Counted from the stretch's first letter, positions 23,560 through 33,665 are shown. The stretch is DNA of 64,000 nt from Paenibacillus sp. FSL H7-0331 (GCF_001956045.1 NZ_MRTH01000010.1:124001-188000), one strand, 5' to 3'. The notes: generated by a model not told the origin, from the sequence alone. Program-made: numbers and translations.

Positions 23560-24675
23560 TCAACTTATTATAGAAGCTTTACGAAACGTTAACATGAAAA
23601 CGGTCTCTTTTTCATTGCTGGTAAAGGTAATGTCTCCTTCATTATTCAGCATGATCTGTTTGCATATGGCCAAGCCAAGACCTGTACCATTTTCCTTATC
23701 GGTCACAAACGGATTGAATATGGTGCTATACAGCTCCTCAGGTACTCGTGGCCCATTATTAGCTACTTGAATATAAGTGTTAAAGCTGTCCTCGACGATA
23801 GAGATGCTCATTTTTTTGTCGCTTCTCAGCTCGGATAAGGCGTCAATCCCGTTGTTTAATACATTGGAGAGCACTTGCTGAATCCCCATTTTTTGAACAT
23901 AAAGCATCGCTCCCGGTGGAATGTCCAGCAACAGGTCAACATTTTCGTTAATGAGCCGTGGATTTAACAGCGATAAAATATGATCAAGCACCTGCCTTAC
24001 AGAAATATGTACCATTTCCTCATCCATGATCGGCTTTCTGGAAAAACTGAGAAATCCGGTCACCTGCATCAAAATTTGATCGCATTCATCCTCAATAAAA
24101 CCGAGGTAGCTGTCGGCCCGTTCATAGTTATTTTCATTAATATTGTGTCGCAATAATTTCAAAAAGCCTTTGATCGAGGTCATAGGGTTACGAATTTCAT
24201 GCGCCATACTAGCTGCCATCTTGCCTAACAACGAAATTCGGTCATCATGCTGCAGGGTGATCGCGGACGAGTTGTCCTGATCTGGCGATAAATAATTTTT
24301 CCAGTATTTAGTAAAAATCAAAACTTCTATACCATCAATTCTCGAATTCATTTGTTTATAGGATGTCAACGTCAAGCTGTTTTCCTCAACTTCAAGCAAT
24401 GTCTGCCGCCATAGCAGTAGCGCCCAGAAAATGAATGCCACGCCCTCTTCCTGCTTTTCAAATAACAGGAAGCCCTCCATCAAGCTACGCTGAAATGGAT
24501 GGAAATCGGCAGCAATATGTAATTCAGTTATATAGTTGAAACCTGCTTCACCAAGACTGTACAAGTAAGTCGCATCATAATGGTCTGGAAAACGTTTACT
24601 AAACAGCTTTGACCAATAGGAAATATAAGCATGCTTCATGCTTCGAACATCAGTTAAGAAATTAGGTTTATCCAT
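23560..24675 (-). CDS. Soluble orphan sensor histidine kinase (sporulation-kinase-like)
   Basis: 371 residues, no membrane segment. Residues 1-140 form an unrecognised helical input domain (FLTDVRSMKHAYISYWSKLFSKRF...). Residues 148-210 are the HisKA dimerisation domain, with phospho-acceptor His in SMAHEIRNPMTSIKGFLKLL. Residues 255-370 are the ATPase domain, with N box NVLNNGIDAL and G2 box GTGLGLAICKQIM. The ATG at 24675 follows AGGAAGG; an upstream TTG is less likely. There is no adjacent response regulator. The H box and lack of a partner resemble KinA-KinE sporulation kinases feeding Spo0F; that role is inference. Confidence 0.85.
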   Translation of the reverse strand: MDKPNFLTDVRSMKHAYISYWSKLFSKRFPDHYDATYLYSLGEAGFNYITELHIAADFHPFQRSLMEGFLLFEKQEEGVAFIFWALLLWRQTLLEVEENSLTLTSYKQMNSRIDGIEVLIFTKYWKNYLSPDQDNSSAITLQHDDRISLLGKMAASMAHEIRNPMTSIKGFLKLLRHNINENNYERADSYLGFIEDECDQILMQVTGFLSFSRKPIMDEEMVHISVRQVLDHILSLLNPRLINENVDLLLDIPPGAMLYVQKMGIQQVLSNVLNNGIDALSELRSDKKMSISIVEDSFNTYIQVANNGPRVPEELYSTIFNPFVTDKENGTGLGLAICKQIMLNNEGDITFTSNEKETVFMLTFRKASIIS

Positions 24676-24720
24676 GAAATTAACCTTCCTGTTTATCAAG
24701 ATGTTGAAGAACTTATACGT

Positions 24721-24745
24721 AAAAAAACTGCCCGAGAGGACAGTT
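24721..24745 (-). terminator. Intrinsic terminator after rbsD
   Basis: Minus strand AACTGTCC-TCTC-GGGCAGTT followed by seven T residues (24727-24721). It lies about 105 bp past the rbsD stop codon. Confidence 0.7.
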
Positions 24746-24848
24746 CTGTTTGTGTTCTGGAGGAAATAAACAGGCCTTGGTTATAGTCCCCAATATTATT
24801 GCTATATATTAGATTTTATCACATATTGGAAATGAAGAGTTACTTTAT

Positions 24849-25235
24849 TTATCCTGATACGATCATAATATTAGCATAAGGAATGGTATCGCCTGTTCGG
24901 ATTACTGCACGCGACTCCACGCAAATATCCTTGAATTGCTGGTGGGATACGATTCGAAAAGCTACGTCCGGCAGAGCTTCAGTCAGCTCACGATAGCGTT
25001 CAGGACTTGCCTGTCTCATCTCCTCCGTGACAATAACCGAATCAATCAAAAATTCACCATAGATGGCTCGGACCGTGTCCAATACAGTCGGAATCCCATC
25101 TGTCAAAGCCAGATCAAGCCGTTCGATCCCCATGGGTACCGGAAAACCACGATCACAGATGGTCAATAGATCGGTATGGCCTGTCTCAGCCAAAATACGA
25201 TTCAAAGTCGGATTTAAAATACCTCCTCGTTTCAT
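24849..25235 (-). CDS. rbsD: D-ribose pyranase RbsD
   Basis: Interconverts beta-pyranose and beta-furanose forms of D-ribose, 128 residues, as expected. Signatures: MKRGGILNPTLNRILAETGHTD (with the catalytic His20), ICDRGFPVP, ERLDLALTDGIPT and the C-terminal IRTGDTIPYANIMIVSG. The start overlaps the stop of the upstream 25232 gene by 4 bp (ATGA), so the pair is translationally coupled. No ribose kinase or ribose ABC transporter is in the window, so it is an orphan; a fucose mutarotase-like role is possible, but the sequence fits RbsD. Confidence 0.9.
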   Translation of the reverse strand: MKRGGILNPTLNRILAETGHTDLLTICDRGFPVPMGIERLDLALTDGIPTVLDTVRAIYGEFLIDSVIVTEEMRQASPERYRELTEALPDVAFRIVSHQQFKDICVESRAVIRTGDTIPYANIMIVSG

Positions 25236-25459
25236 TCCGTTCCCTGCCTCTCTGCCAATGCCCGGTCCCGCTGCTCGGACGTAATTTGCTCTCTAATTGA
25301 TGGGACAGGTCGCTTCAGATAAAAGGTAGCCCCTCTATCCGCTTCAAGTTCTGCTGATCCTGCTCCGGTAACACCAACCAGCTCCCAGCCCTGACGCCCC
25401 AGTACGTGCAGCTCATTAAAGTCATTCGCCCGACAATACTCCCACTTCGTCTTTATCAA
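25232..25459 (-). CDS. DUF4177-like small protein coupled to rbsD
   Basis: 75 residues. The first 50 (KWEYCRANDFNELHVLGRQGWELVGV then FYLKRP) follow the DUF4177 pattern of WEY, LN.LG..GWELV and a closing FYLKR strand. The last 25 are charged (REQITSEQRDRALAERQ). Start is TTG at 25459 after AGGGG, 9 bases away; there is no ATG alternative. It overlaps rbsD by ATGA. No function is known for the family; its pairing with rbsD is unusual in my memory. Confidence 0.7.
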   Translation of the reverse strand: MIKTKWEYCRANDFNELHVLGRQGWELVGVTGAGSAELEADRGATFYLKRPVPSIREQITSEQRDRALAERQGTE

Positions 25460-25590
25460 ATCTATGGCCCCTATTCTTATTGGGATAGTGCATCGTTAAT
25501 ATTACTTTATCAGCACGATTATTTTTCGTCAATAAAAAACCACTGTGCGAAACCTTGATTTTCCAGCTGTATGTTATTGGTTAATCACAG

Positions 25591-27969
25591 CTACGCCCTG
25601 TGGAGCCTCAACGCATTGCAAATGACGGTTACAGAGCTGAGCGCCATAGCCGTACAGGCCATCCATGGCGCAAGATAGCCCATGATCGCAATCGGAATTG
25701 CCAGTACATTATATAACAGCGAAAAGGCCAGATTTTGACGAATGATTCTTATTGTTCTTTGACTGATGACAAGAGCGCGGACAACTCCGCTTACATCATG
25801 CTTCAGAAGCACGATATCTGCTGCCGCTTTGGAAATGTCCGTTCCATTGGCGACTGCGATTCCGATATCTGCTGCGCTCAAGGCAGGTGCATCATTAACT
25901 CCATCGCCCACCATTGCCACTCGATGACCCTGCTCTCGCAAGCTTTGTACCAGATTCGCTTTATGCTCAGGCAGCATTCCCGCGTATACCTGACTGATTC
26001 CCGCTTGTTTGGCTGTATAATGTGCGGTCGATGCTCGATCACCCGTCACCATTCTAACGTCCAATCCCATTGAAGTCAGCTGCTTGATCGCTTTGCGAGC
26101 AGTCGGTTTCACCGGGTCATTAAGTGCTATAGCCCCGACCCATCGCCCGTCTATCGCAATCCATATGACTGTGAATCCCTGCCGCTCCCATTGATCAACC
26201 AGACCGGACTGTGGATGTCTCCGTTTCTCCTGACTAGCCTTTTCTACCTGCGGGAGGCCTGCTATACCTTCAGCTTCCAGCCATTGACGTGTGCCTAACC
26301 ATACGGCTCTGTCTTCTACCAATGCACGAATCCCACAACCTGGTATCGACTTGAAATTCTCACATTGAGGAAATGTGATTCCTCTGCGCAACGCCTCTTC
26401 CACAACAGCCCTGCCTAAGGGATGCTCGGAATGCTGCTCCGCACCCGCTGCCATACGCAGCATGAATGACTCGTTAACGGCAGATCGGTCTTCCATAGAC
26501 AGGTAAGTGCTCCGGCTACGAGCTTGCGCAGAACGTTTCTCAAAGGGCAGAACACGAGCAGAACCGGGCCGGGTTAACACATCAGCAGCCCACACGTTGG
26601 TAACCCTCGGGTTTCCCCCTGTAATCGTCCCTGTTTTGTCCAGCAAAATCACATTGGCTTGTGGCAATATTTCCATCATTTTACCCTCTTTAATTACGAT
26701 ACCGGACTGTGTCGCCCTGCTGGAGCCTACCAGAATCGAAATCGGTGTCGCCAAACCAAGAGCACAAGGACAAGCTATCAGCAGAACGGCTATCGACTTT
26801 TCCAAAGCGCCTCCAAGCTGACCTGGCTCAAGCGCCATATACCAGGTGATAAATGCTGCTGCAGCTAATACCATAATAATCGGCACGAATATACTGGAAA
26901 TTTGATCTGCCATTCTTTGAATGGGTGCTTTGGTGCTCTGCGCTTCCTCTACAAGTTTAATGATTCGCGCCAAAGTCGAATGCTTTCCTACTTCGGTCGT
27001 TCTGATGCTGAGCATACCGTTGCCATTTAATGTTCCAGCAGTAACCCGATCCCCGACAGCTTTGTCAACCGGCATGCTTTCCCCTGTAAGCATCGATTCA
27101 TTGACGTTCGAGTAACCTTCTATAACCTGACCATCTACTGGCAGACTTTCGCCTGGCCGGACGACAACAATGTCATTGATCACAACCTGGGACACAGGGA
27201 TCCGCTGTTCTCGGCCTTCTCTCATGACGGAAGCCATCTCCGGCCTGAGACGGTGAAGCTGATGTATGCCGCTTAGTGCTTGCCGCTTGGCCAAAGCTTC
27301 CAGCCATTTGCCCAACCAAACAATTGTGATAATCATCGCGCTCGCATCAAAATATAACGGGGTATGGCCTCCATGGCCTCCGGTCATCACATTGCCATGA
27401 CCAATCGTCGATACACCATGAAACAACAAATAATGGCTGTATATATAAGCAGCAGAGGTACTTATCACAATCAACACATCCATGTTGACACTGCCGCTTT
27501 TTATAGAACGATAAGCCCCTGTATAGAATGGGAGTCCGAGTATGAACTGAATCGGTGTCGCCAAAGCCAGCTGGAACCAAGGATGCAGCAGCAGCTCGGG
27601 TACCCAGACTGAGGCCGTCCACTCATGGTGTGCAGCCATTGCCCATAGAAAGGGAAGCGTAAGCAGCAGGGACATCCCGAACATCATTCCGCTGCTGATG
27701 CCGCTCGTTCGAGCATCGGCCCCGTTGTTCCCGTCTGAATGACGTTCCTTCGCTGTAAACCCCAGCTGTTCAATCCTCGTTTCAATTCGTTCTACACTGA
27801 TTCGATCCGGGATGATGACTACAGAGGCGCGACTCAGGGCTACATTCACATGAATTTGTTCGATTCCATCCATTTTGGCTACTACTTTCTCGATCCTTGC
27901 CCCGCAAGCTGCACAGGTCATTCCGTCTACATCCAGCGTCACATGCTGAAGCTCAATGTGCCTGCTCAT
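25591..27969 (-). CDS. copA: Copper-translocating P1B-type ATPase CopA
   Basis: 792 residues. One N-terminal heavy-metal domain with MTCAAC at residues 17-22, then eight membrane helices. CPC metal motif in [14 protein letters not shown], phosphorylation site DKTGT, SEHP (HP motif) in [17 protein letters not shown], and the hinge [19 protein letters not shown]. The C-terminal helices [19 protein letters not shown] fit Cu(I) exporters. Start: ATG at 27969 after GGGGTGAAG; a longer frame of 16 residues lacks a site. A basic insertion of about 50 residues follows DKTGT. Neither copZ nor csoR is adjacent. Confidence 0.93.
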   Translation of the reverse strand: MSRHIELQHVTLDVDGMTCAACGARIEKVVAKMDGIEQIHVNVALSRASVVIIPDRISVERIETRIEQLGFTAKERHSDGNNGADARTSGISSGMMFGMSLLLTLPFLWAMAAHHEWTASVWVPELLLHPWFQLALATPIQFILGLPFYTGAYRSIKSGSVNMDVLIVISTSAAYIYSHYLLFHGVSTIGHGNVMTGGHGGHTPLYFDASAMIITIVWLGKWLEALAKRQALSGIHQLHRLRPEMASVMREGREQRIPVSQVVINDIVVVRPGESLPVDGQVIEGYSNVNESMLTGESMPVDKAVGDRVTAGTLNGNGMLSIRTTEVGKHSTLARIIKLVEEAQSTKAPIQRMADQISSIFVPIIMVLAAAAFITWYMALEPGQLGGALEKSIAVLLIACPCALGLATPISILVGSSRATQSGIVIKEGKMMEILPQANVILLDKTGTITGGNPRVTNVWAADVLTRPGSARVLPFEKRSAQARSRSTYLSMEDRSAVNESFMLRMAAGAEQHSEHPLGRAVVEEALRRGITFPQCENFKSIPGCGIRALVEDRAVWLGTRQWLEAEGIAGLPQVEKASQEKRRHPQSGLVDQWERQGFTVIWIAIDGRWVGAIALNDPVKPTARKAIKQLTSMGLDVRMVTGDRASTAHYTAKQAGISQVYAGMLPEHKANLVQSLREQGHRVAMVGDGVNDAPALSAADIGIAVANGTDISKAAADIVLLKHDVSGVVRALVISQRTIRIIRQNLAFSLLYNVLAIPIAIMGYLAPWMACTAMALSSVTVICNALRLHRA

Positions 27970-28056
27970 GGCTTCACCCCATTCTCCCCGAAATCGATGC
28001 CCATACCGTTGTTTCAATATATGGACTGGCCGCGAGGTTCATGCCAGGAGAACAAC

Positions 28057-28122
28057 AAAAAATCCTTTATCCGGATTGTACAGGTAGTGACCAGCCCCTG
28101 TCATATCCGGGTAAAGGATTTA
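28057..28122 (-). terminator. Long-stem intrinsic terminator after the MFS gene
   Basis: AAATCCTTTA-TCCGGAT at 28060-28076 pairs with ATCCGG-GTAAAGGATTT ending 28121, plus inner ACAGG/CCTGT. The minus transcript runs into TTTTTTG. It separates the TetR-MFS operon from copA, whose own promoter must lie in the 28000-28056 interval. Confidence 0.8.
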
Positions 28123-28141
28123 TGAATTCCAGTGATTCGTC

Positions 28142-29356
28142 TTATGACTTTTGCAAGTCAACAGGAGCATCCGCATATTTCTTACGTCCCCACACAGCGG
28201 ATAAGAAGAAACTTATGACGAGTACGATCGCACCGAACGCATAAGGAAGATTGAGATGAATCTCGTACAAGGTTCCGGCAACAGCAGGTCCGAAGATGTT
28301 GCCCAAGCTCATGTAAGCATTGTTCATACCTGCCACATACCCTTGCTCTTCACCTGCCATTTTGGATAACAGCGTATTGATCGCCGGCCGCATGATAGAA
28401 GTTAAAGTGAAGAACAGCATCGTCACGATCAGTACGAACCAGAAGTTGCCTGACAGCAGCATCAGCACAAGACAGGCCGCCGATAACACGAACGTAACAT
28501 GAATTAACAATTTCTCACCGAACAGTTGAATTAATTTACCGATCAGCAGAGCTTGCACCAAAGCACCGATTAAAGCGCCTATCGTAATCAGGATCGCGAT
28601 ATCCCTGACCGTATATCCATATTTGGCATCAACGAACAAAGGAAATATCGCTTCAAAATTAGCCAAACCAAAGGTCAATGCAAAAATTAACAGCAACAAT
28701 ATAAAGTAAGGCGCTTTAAAGGAAAGCACAAACTGCTTAAAAATACTTTCTCTCTTAACCCTAACCTGTCGTGTAGCTAGCTGCTTCTCTTTGGAAAGCG
28801 ACTCCGGCAGGAAAATTAAGGAACCAATCAAAGCTAAGGCCGCAACACCGGCAGATACGTAAAAGGGTGCCCGAATCCCAAATTCGGCAAGAAAACCTCC
28901 GATACCAGGACCGATTACAAAACCGAGCGACATGGCAGCTCCGAGAAGCCCCAAACCCTTACCTCTCTTCTCCACACTCGTTACATCGGCAATATAAGCC
29001 ATCATGGAAGGAATCATGGCTGCCGCTCCGACACCGCCTATCAATCTGGACAGGTACAGCAGCCATATTTGATCAGCCATAGCAAATACCAGATTCGATA
29101 TCGTGAATAATCCCATACCGGTGACGATCATAATCTTACGTCCGTATTTATCAGACCATTCCCCAGCAATTGGGGAAAATATAAACTGGGTCAATCCAAA
29201 AGCCGCTATCATATAGCCTGCAGCTTGCCCACCAGCATTAAACGCCTTCAGGTATTCAGGCAATACAGGTATAATCAAGCCGATCCCGAGCATGGCGATA
29301 AAAATATTTATCATTAAAAAAACGAGCGGCATGGTTTTATTTTCAACTGCATTCAT
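28142..29356 (-). CDS. 12-TM MFS multidrug exporter (NorA/Bmr-like)
   Basis: 404 residues, 12 predicted helices, DHA1 family. Motif A is GEWSDKYGRKIMI, motif B region RLIGGVGAAAMIPSMMAYI, and motif C GPGIGGFLAEFGIRAPFY in helix 5. The N-terminus MNAVENKTMPLVFLMINIFIAMLGIGLIIPVLPEYL is typical of NorA, Blt and Bmr proteins. Start ATG at 29356 overlaps the tetR stop by 4 bp, so regulator and pump are coupled. Expected role: proton-driven export of drugs, induced when TetR releases. The substrate is unknown. Confidence 0.92.
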   Translation of the reverse strand: MNAVENKTMPLVFLMINIFIAMLGIGLIIPVLPEYLKAFNAGGQAAGYMIAAFGLTQFIFSPIAGEWSDKYGRKIMIVTGMGLFTISNLVFAMADQIWLLYLSRLIGGVGAAAMIPSMMAYIADVTSVEKRGKGLGLLGAAMSLGFVIGPGIGGFLAEFGIRAPFYVSAGVAALALIGSLIFLPESLSKEKQLATRQVRVKRESIFKQFVLSFKAPYFILLLLIFALTFGLANFEAIFPLFVDAKYGYTVRDIAILITIGALIGALVQALLIGKLIQLFGEKLLIHVTFVLSAACLVLMLLSGNFWFVLIVTMLFFTLTSIMRPAINTLLSKMAGEEQGYVAGMNNAYMSLGNIFGPAVAGTLYEIHLNLPYAFGAIVLVISFFLSAVWGRKKYADAPVDLQKS

Positions 29357-29961
29357 GATGAAATCTCCCTATTCTTTTTTCTGTTCGGTGGGCATAAGCC
29401 CGGTTGTAAATACTGCTGAAACCTTTCCAAAATCTCCTCATTGCTCAGCGGGTCATGCTTCTCTCCCCATTTAAACAGCAGAGCTGTATACAGCTCGGTA
29501 ATAAGAAATGCAGTAAACTCCACATCGCTCGGCTCCATGGCGCCCGTTTCCATCAGCTTGATAATAAGCTCCTTGAGCTGATCAAAAGCAGTGTTCTCGA
29601 TCCGTGTGAGGCCTTCCTTGACCTCATACGTCTGAAATGCTTCCGCCTCCTGCTTGAGCTTGCAAAACAAGGGATGCTGCTGCTGGTAGCCAGACAGGTT
29701 ACATATATAATGGTGCAGTGATTCAATGTTCAGACCGTACTTATTTATCGCTTCCTCAGCAAACCTGGCGAACTGCTTGAGCTCATCGTCTACGATACAA
29801 GTGAACACCTCTTCTTTAGTTTTGAAGGAAAGATAAAAGGTTCCCTTCCCCATATTGGCGTATTTGGCTATATGATCGAGTGTTGTAGCCTTGTAGCCAA
29901 AGTTCTGGAATGCCTCACGGGCCGCTCTAATAATTTGCTCACGTCTTCCGCTCCTATCCAT
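29353..29961 (-). CDS. TetR-family regulator of the MFS exporter
   Basis: 202 residues from ATG 29961, which follows AAAGGA at 8 bases; the frame is open for 33 more residues without a site. The helix-turn-helix is RREQIIRAAREAFQNFGYKATTLDHIAKYANMGKGTFYLSFKTKEEVF, split over residues 5-52. The C-terminal ligand domain is typical in length. It is the first gene of a two-gene operon with the exporter. Confidence 0.92.
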   Translation of the reverse strand: MDRSGRREQIIRAAREAFQNFGYKATTLDHIAKYANMGKGTFYLSFKTKEEVFTCIVDDELKQFARFAEEAINKYGLNIESLHHYICNLSGYQQQHPLFCKLKQEAEAFQTYEVKEGLTRIENTAFDQLKELIIKLMETGAMEPSDVEFTAFLITELYTALLFKWGEKHDPLSNEEILERFQQYLQPGLCPPNRKKNREISS

Positions 29962-30097
29962 ATATCTATCCTTTCCGAGTCTCACAAAGCAATCTGAATA
30001 GTTGACTGCATCATTTTTTTGGTCAAGATTTATTGTAACCAAACCCGGGCCTGCATGCAACCTTACACCTCAACATCCATCAACATGCCAAAAAAGC

Positions 30098-30126
30098 AAA
30101 AAAGAGGCAGCCGCAGCTGCACTCTC
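30098..30126 (-). terminator. Intrinsic terminator after the HD-GYP gene
   Basis: Minus strand GAGAGTGCAGC-TGCG-GCTGCCTC followed by TTTTTT (30103-30098). Confidence 0.75.
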
Positions 30127-30139
30127 GATTATCGTTCAA

Positions 30140-31207
30140 TTATGATTTTTGCAATGAGGCCATAAGACCCAAGGATCCTTGCTCCTCTTCAGCCGGTATC
30201 AGCCCGTCCTCTACCAATACCCTGAGGAAGGCATTGGCGACCATCGGGTCGAACTGTGTTCCACTATGCCTGCGCAGCTCATCTGCAGCAGTCTCCATTG
30301 AAAGCTTCTGCCGGTAGGAACGATTGGTTGTCATCGCATCAAACGCGTCGCTCGCTGCCAAAATTCTGGCTCCAAACGGAATTTGATCACCCTTCAAGCC
30401 ATGCGGATATCCCCGTCCATCCATGCGTTCATGATGATGCCTGACCATTGCTGTCGCACCGATTTCCTGTAATCTTTTAATATCCTTAATAATTTGGTAG
30501 CCATCCTCGGCATGCTTCTTCATTACATCATATTCTTCCTCTGTCAACCGGCTTTCCTTTTGCAAAATCGATTCCGGAGTTCCAATCTTACCTATATCAT
30601 GAATGAGTCCCGCCAAATGAACGGCTTCTATCTCCCGAGAGGACATGCCCAGCTCGGTAGCAATCTTTTTGGCATAATTGGCGACATTGTTGGAATGAAA
30701 GGCTGTATAGGGATCACGAGCATCAATGCTTTTGGAAAATGACAAAATCGTGTTCATAAACAACTCTTCAAATTCCATCTTTTGCACAAAATTACGCTGT
30801 GATACAACTGTAACTCTACGAATCAGCATGGAGATCAGCAGCAGGGCAACAGCACCAATTACAGGAATCCAGCCTGTTTCGCTAAAGTACAGCCATATTC
30901 CCATTACAGCGGCAGCAAAAGTCGACACCAGGTATACGTTGGCTACATACAAAGCAACGATAACGACAGGAACCGCATATAAACCCAATAGCAATGGAGA
31001 AGAGTAATACATATGCAGCCAAACAGCAGCGCCTATAGATAGCACCATCAGTATCCAGAGTGACACTGTCGTCTTTTTACCGAGCGAAACCGGACAAAAA
31101 TGATCGTTTCCTGTCAGGAGCACGTTGCGGACTTCCGTTTCAGTATCAAGACCCTGTAGTCCAAGCCCGTTCATCGACAGCTTATGCAAATTCAAGTCAT
31201 TTTTCAA
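30140..31207 (-). CDS. Membrane-bound HD-GYP domain phosphohydrolase
   Basis: 355 residues. About four hydrophobic helices lie between residues 47 and 135 (TVSLWILMVLSIGAAVWLH onward). The HD-GYP domain (160-345) has the metal ligands HSNNVANYAKKIA, LIHDIGKIG, the HD-GYP signature RHHHERMDGRGYPHGLKGDQIP, and ILAASDAFDAMTTNRSYR. HD-GYP proteins hydrolyse cyclic di-GMP or related dinucleotides. Start: a TTG at 31207 with GGGAGGCG 6 bases upstream is better than the longer TTG at 31231, which lies within that site. Single gene; N-terminal sensor function unknown. Confidence 0.9.
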   Translation of the reverse strand: MKNDLNLHKLSMNGLGLQGLDTETEVRNVLLTGNDHFCPVSLGKKTTVSLWILMVLSIGAAVWLHMYYSSPLLLGLYAVPVVIVALYVANVYLVSTFAAAVMGIWLYFSETGWIPVIGAVALLLISMLIRRVTVVSQRNFVQKMEFEELFMNTILSFSKSIDARDPYTAFHSNNVANYAKKIATELGMSSREIEAVHLAGLIHDIGKIGTPESILQKESRLTEEEYDVMKKHAEDGYQIIKDIKRLQEIGATAMVRHHHERMDGRGYPHGLKGDQIPFGARILAASDAFDAMTTNRSYRQKLSMETAADELRRHSGTQFDPMVANAFLRVLVEDGLIPAEEEQGSLGLMASLQKS

Positions 31208-31316
31208 TATACTCGCCTCCCATCGTTTCAATTATCCGCTTATGTAGGAATATTGACCTATGTATCTTTACCGTACACCTGTTTATGAAGCCTTGTCAAT
31301 GCTCAATTTTGTGAAT

Positions 31317-31359
31317 AAAAATAGCTCCCGGCACCCACTCGGGTGGATTCGGAAGCTAT
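31317..31359 (-). terminator. Intrinsic terminator after the marR-type gene
   Basis: ATAGCT...AGCTAT outer stem with CCACCC/GGGTGG inner stem; the minus transcript continues into TTTTTATT. It separates the MarR gene from the HD-GYP gene. Confidence 0.75.
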
Positions 31360-31386
31360 GCATGCATTAAAAATTGACACAGACTT

Positions 31387-31815
31387 TCATGAGCCCTTTT
31401 TTTCCAATTGCGAATTTAGCAAATCAAGACTTGATGCAATCTTATCAAGCTCGTCTGTATCAAGATCGCTAAGCACGGTATGAAAAAATTGTTCATGATA
31501 AAATTCAACCTTGTTCTTAATTTCTTCCATTTTCTCGGTTCTTTGGATCCAAATCACTCTTCGATCGGTCTTATCCCGTACTCTTTGAATCCATTCATCC
31601 CGTTCCAAACGGTCAATGATACCCGATACCGTACTGTATGAAAGCTGAACCGCTTCTGTAATTTGCCCAATGGTTTTCGGTTCCTTATAAATTTGACCTA
31701 TGATTATACCCTGTGGCTTGGTCAGATTGAGCTCTTTCATGAATTTTTCAAGTGTTGCATTATATAAACGGGTCAGCTTGTGAATAGATTTGGAAATATG
31801 CATGGCTTGATTCAT
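31387..31815 (-). CDS. MarR-family regulator
   Basis: 142 residues with the winged helix LTKPQGIIIGQIYKEPKTIGQITEAVQLSYSTVSGIIDRLERD, split around residues 34-76, and the wing RVRDKTDRRVIWIQ. I prefer the ATG at 31815, 8 bases after GGGGG; an ATG five codons earlier has no site. It follows the efflux operon on the same strand after about 120 bp and may be a separate unit; AT-rich dyads (TTGTTGATAATTGTTCAA around 31842) lie in front of it. Target unknown. Confidence 0.88.
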   Translation of the reverse strand: MNQAMHISKSIHKLTRLYNATLEKFMKELNLTKPQGIIIGQIYKEPKTIGQITEAVQLSYSTVSGIIDRLERDEWIQRVRDKTDRRVIWIQRTEKMEEIKNKVEFYHEQFFHTVLSDLDTDELDKIASSLDLLNSQLEKKGS

Positions 31816-31934
31816 AGACAGAGCCCCCATTCTGGCATCATTTGTTGATAATTGTTCAAACTATATCATATTATTCGAATGTCGCCAAGAAGAGGGCCCG
31901 CTATTTCTCCAGCAGCTTCTTTCTACGATATCTA

Positions 31935-33665
31935 TTACTGTGTCAAAGATGATAACAAACGTCTAGCTTCACCTATTGGCGTTGTAATCGTTTCATAGAT
32001 TTTCAATTTAAGCGGTGATTCCATCTGATCAGAGCTGCCGTTAGTGAAGTAAATATTCTGGTTACCACTCATGATCCGGTCCGGGCCACTGAGCAATAAG
32101 GTTTTGAAGGCAATGCGTTCACCAGCAGGATTATCCAACTCAATTAGCAGCTTGGGATTGCTTTCTTCCGTCACGACATTATCTGTGGTGTTAATATCCA
32201 TTAATGTCTTTAGTTTGTACGTATAATTATAATCTTTGGTGGAAGCATTTTGCGAAATAACCATCGATAAGGCCCATGAGTTCAACTTCACATTATAAGG
32301 ATATAAATTTAACTCTGTATCGTTAGGCACTGTTTTCTGCACAGCTACATTCAATTGTGCAATCGAAGCCTTAAAGCCCGATTCACCCTGTGGCTCCTGC
32401 AGCTTGAAGTTAAAACTCTCTGCTTCCTCGGAAATCGGCATTGTGAAAGCATAGGCAACTGATACTCCCATACCCGGCAATACTTCTTTTATAGTGCTTG
32501 GCAGCACGTTCCCGGTATAGGCAGTTCCTGAACTATTCACCAGCTCGGTTCCAAGCGCAGGAATTGGCAATGGGCTATCACTATTGTTCATGTACTTCAA
32601 ATTGGCAACGACTGTTTTATAGCTTTGTCCTTCGTTCTCATACCAATCTGCGCGTACCAAGGAGACAGCTAGCTTGGGATTCACGGCTTGACTAACGGCA
32701 TCAATCGTTATTGGCGTGCCCATTTGATAAGCTGGCAAGCTGACTATATTCGCATCCTCAGTTGGCAGATGGAAGCCAATTCGTCCGGTATAATAGGATT
32801 GCGGTGTCGTTTGACCCTGCTTCAGAAAGCTTTCAGGTGTTAGTACATAGAAAGCCTCCGGCTTTATTCCGGCATCTGTTGAAATAGTGTAATACAGATA
32901 TTGTCTTTCTCCAGGATTCACGCTGATCGGTTTTTGCTCGACGCGCTTACCAACAAACGATTGCCCGCTTGCTTTGCCGCTCAAAGTAAAATCAGGCACG
33001 GTTTCTGTAAAGCTGCTCGAATTATTTACCTTTAACTGAACCACATAGGTCGGTTTTTGCTCTGTAAATTGCGTCGACAGGCTTACCGCTGAATACGTAA
33101 GTGATGAAGTGATTTCAGGTAACGTGAAGGATTGTCCCCAGCTCAATAGCGAAGCATCATCTATAACAGCATCGCTGCCTTTCCAGACAATCGATCCGAT
33201 ACCTGCATCAGCAAGCACGGTCTCCTGCTTGGGGTATACATTCATATTAACATCTACCCATATCAGATCTGTCAAAGAAATCTCATTTTTCGCATCAATC
33301 TCAGTCATATAGCTAAGCTCGACATTGCTTTGTGGTGAGATCGATTTGGCATTGGCTGCACTCGGCTGAAGCGTATAAGAAGTACCATCGGCTGCCTTGG
33401 CGCGCAATTCGAAATCAGGAATACGTACAATTGCTCCGGAGCTATTTGACAGTTTTATGACGGAACCGATTCTCCAGCCTCCAGCGGTCTTTTCTAAAAG
33501 CACGTTTTTCACTTGAGCCTGCGTCATATCTGTAATACTATAAGTCGGTGACGCGACCACAGTAGGCACAGGCACAGCTGCGTCCGCGAATGCAGGAGAG
33601 ACAGCTAGCACAACCGACGAGGCAATCATCACCGTAGAGACGGCCTGTTTCCAATATAATTTCAT
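31935..33665 (-). CDS. Secreted beta-rich protein with about four repeated modules, in an efflux operon; function unknown
   Basis: 576 residues. Residues 1-28 are a signal peptide (MKLYWKQAVSTVMIASSVVL...AFA). The remainder repeats at about 140-residue intervals: IVRIPDFELRAKAADGTSY...ISPQSNVELSYMTEI (79-123), TETVPDFTLSGKASGQSF...VNPGERQYLYYTI (220-261), LPIPALGTELVNSSGTAY...VLPGMGVSVAYAF (366-407), and a weaker fourth near 500-560. The pattern resembles DUF4352/telokin-like beta sandwiches. There is no anchor, so it is secreted or periplasmic-space soluble. Start: ATG 33665 after GGGAGGA. It is the last gene of the MarR-HlyD-HlyD-MFS operon, with 37 bp to the exporter gene, implying a role in export or sensing. 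Confidence 0.8.
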   Translation of the reverse strand: MKLYWKQAVSTVMIASSVVLAVSPAFADAAVPVPTVVASPTYSITDMTQAQVKNVLLEKTAGGWRIGSVIKLSNSSGAIVRIPDFELRAKAADGTSYTLQPSAANAKSISPQSNVELSYMTEIDAKNEISLTDLIWVDVNMNVYPKQETVLADAGIGSIVWKGSDAVIDDASLLSWGQSFTLPEITSSLTYSAVSLSTQFTEQKPTYVVQLKVNNSSSFTETVPDFTLSGKASGQSFVGKRVEQKPISVNPGERQYLYYTISTDAGIKPEAFYVLTPESFLKQGQTTPQSYYTGRIGFHLPTEDANIVSLPAYQMGTPITIDAVSQAVNPKLAVSLVRADWYENEGQSYKTVVANLKYMNNSDSPLPIPALGTELVNSSGTAYTGNVLPSTIKEVLPGMGVSVAYAFTMPISEEAESFNFKLQEPQGESGFKASIAQLNVAVQKTVPNDTELNLYPYNVKLNSWALSMVISQNASTKDYNYTYKLKTLMDINTTDNVVTEESNPKLLIELDNPAGERIAFKTLLLSGPDRIMSGNQNIYFTNGSSDQMESPLKLKIYETITTPIGEARRLLSSLTQ

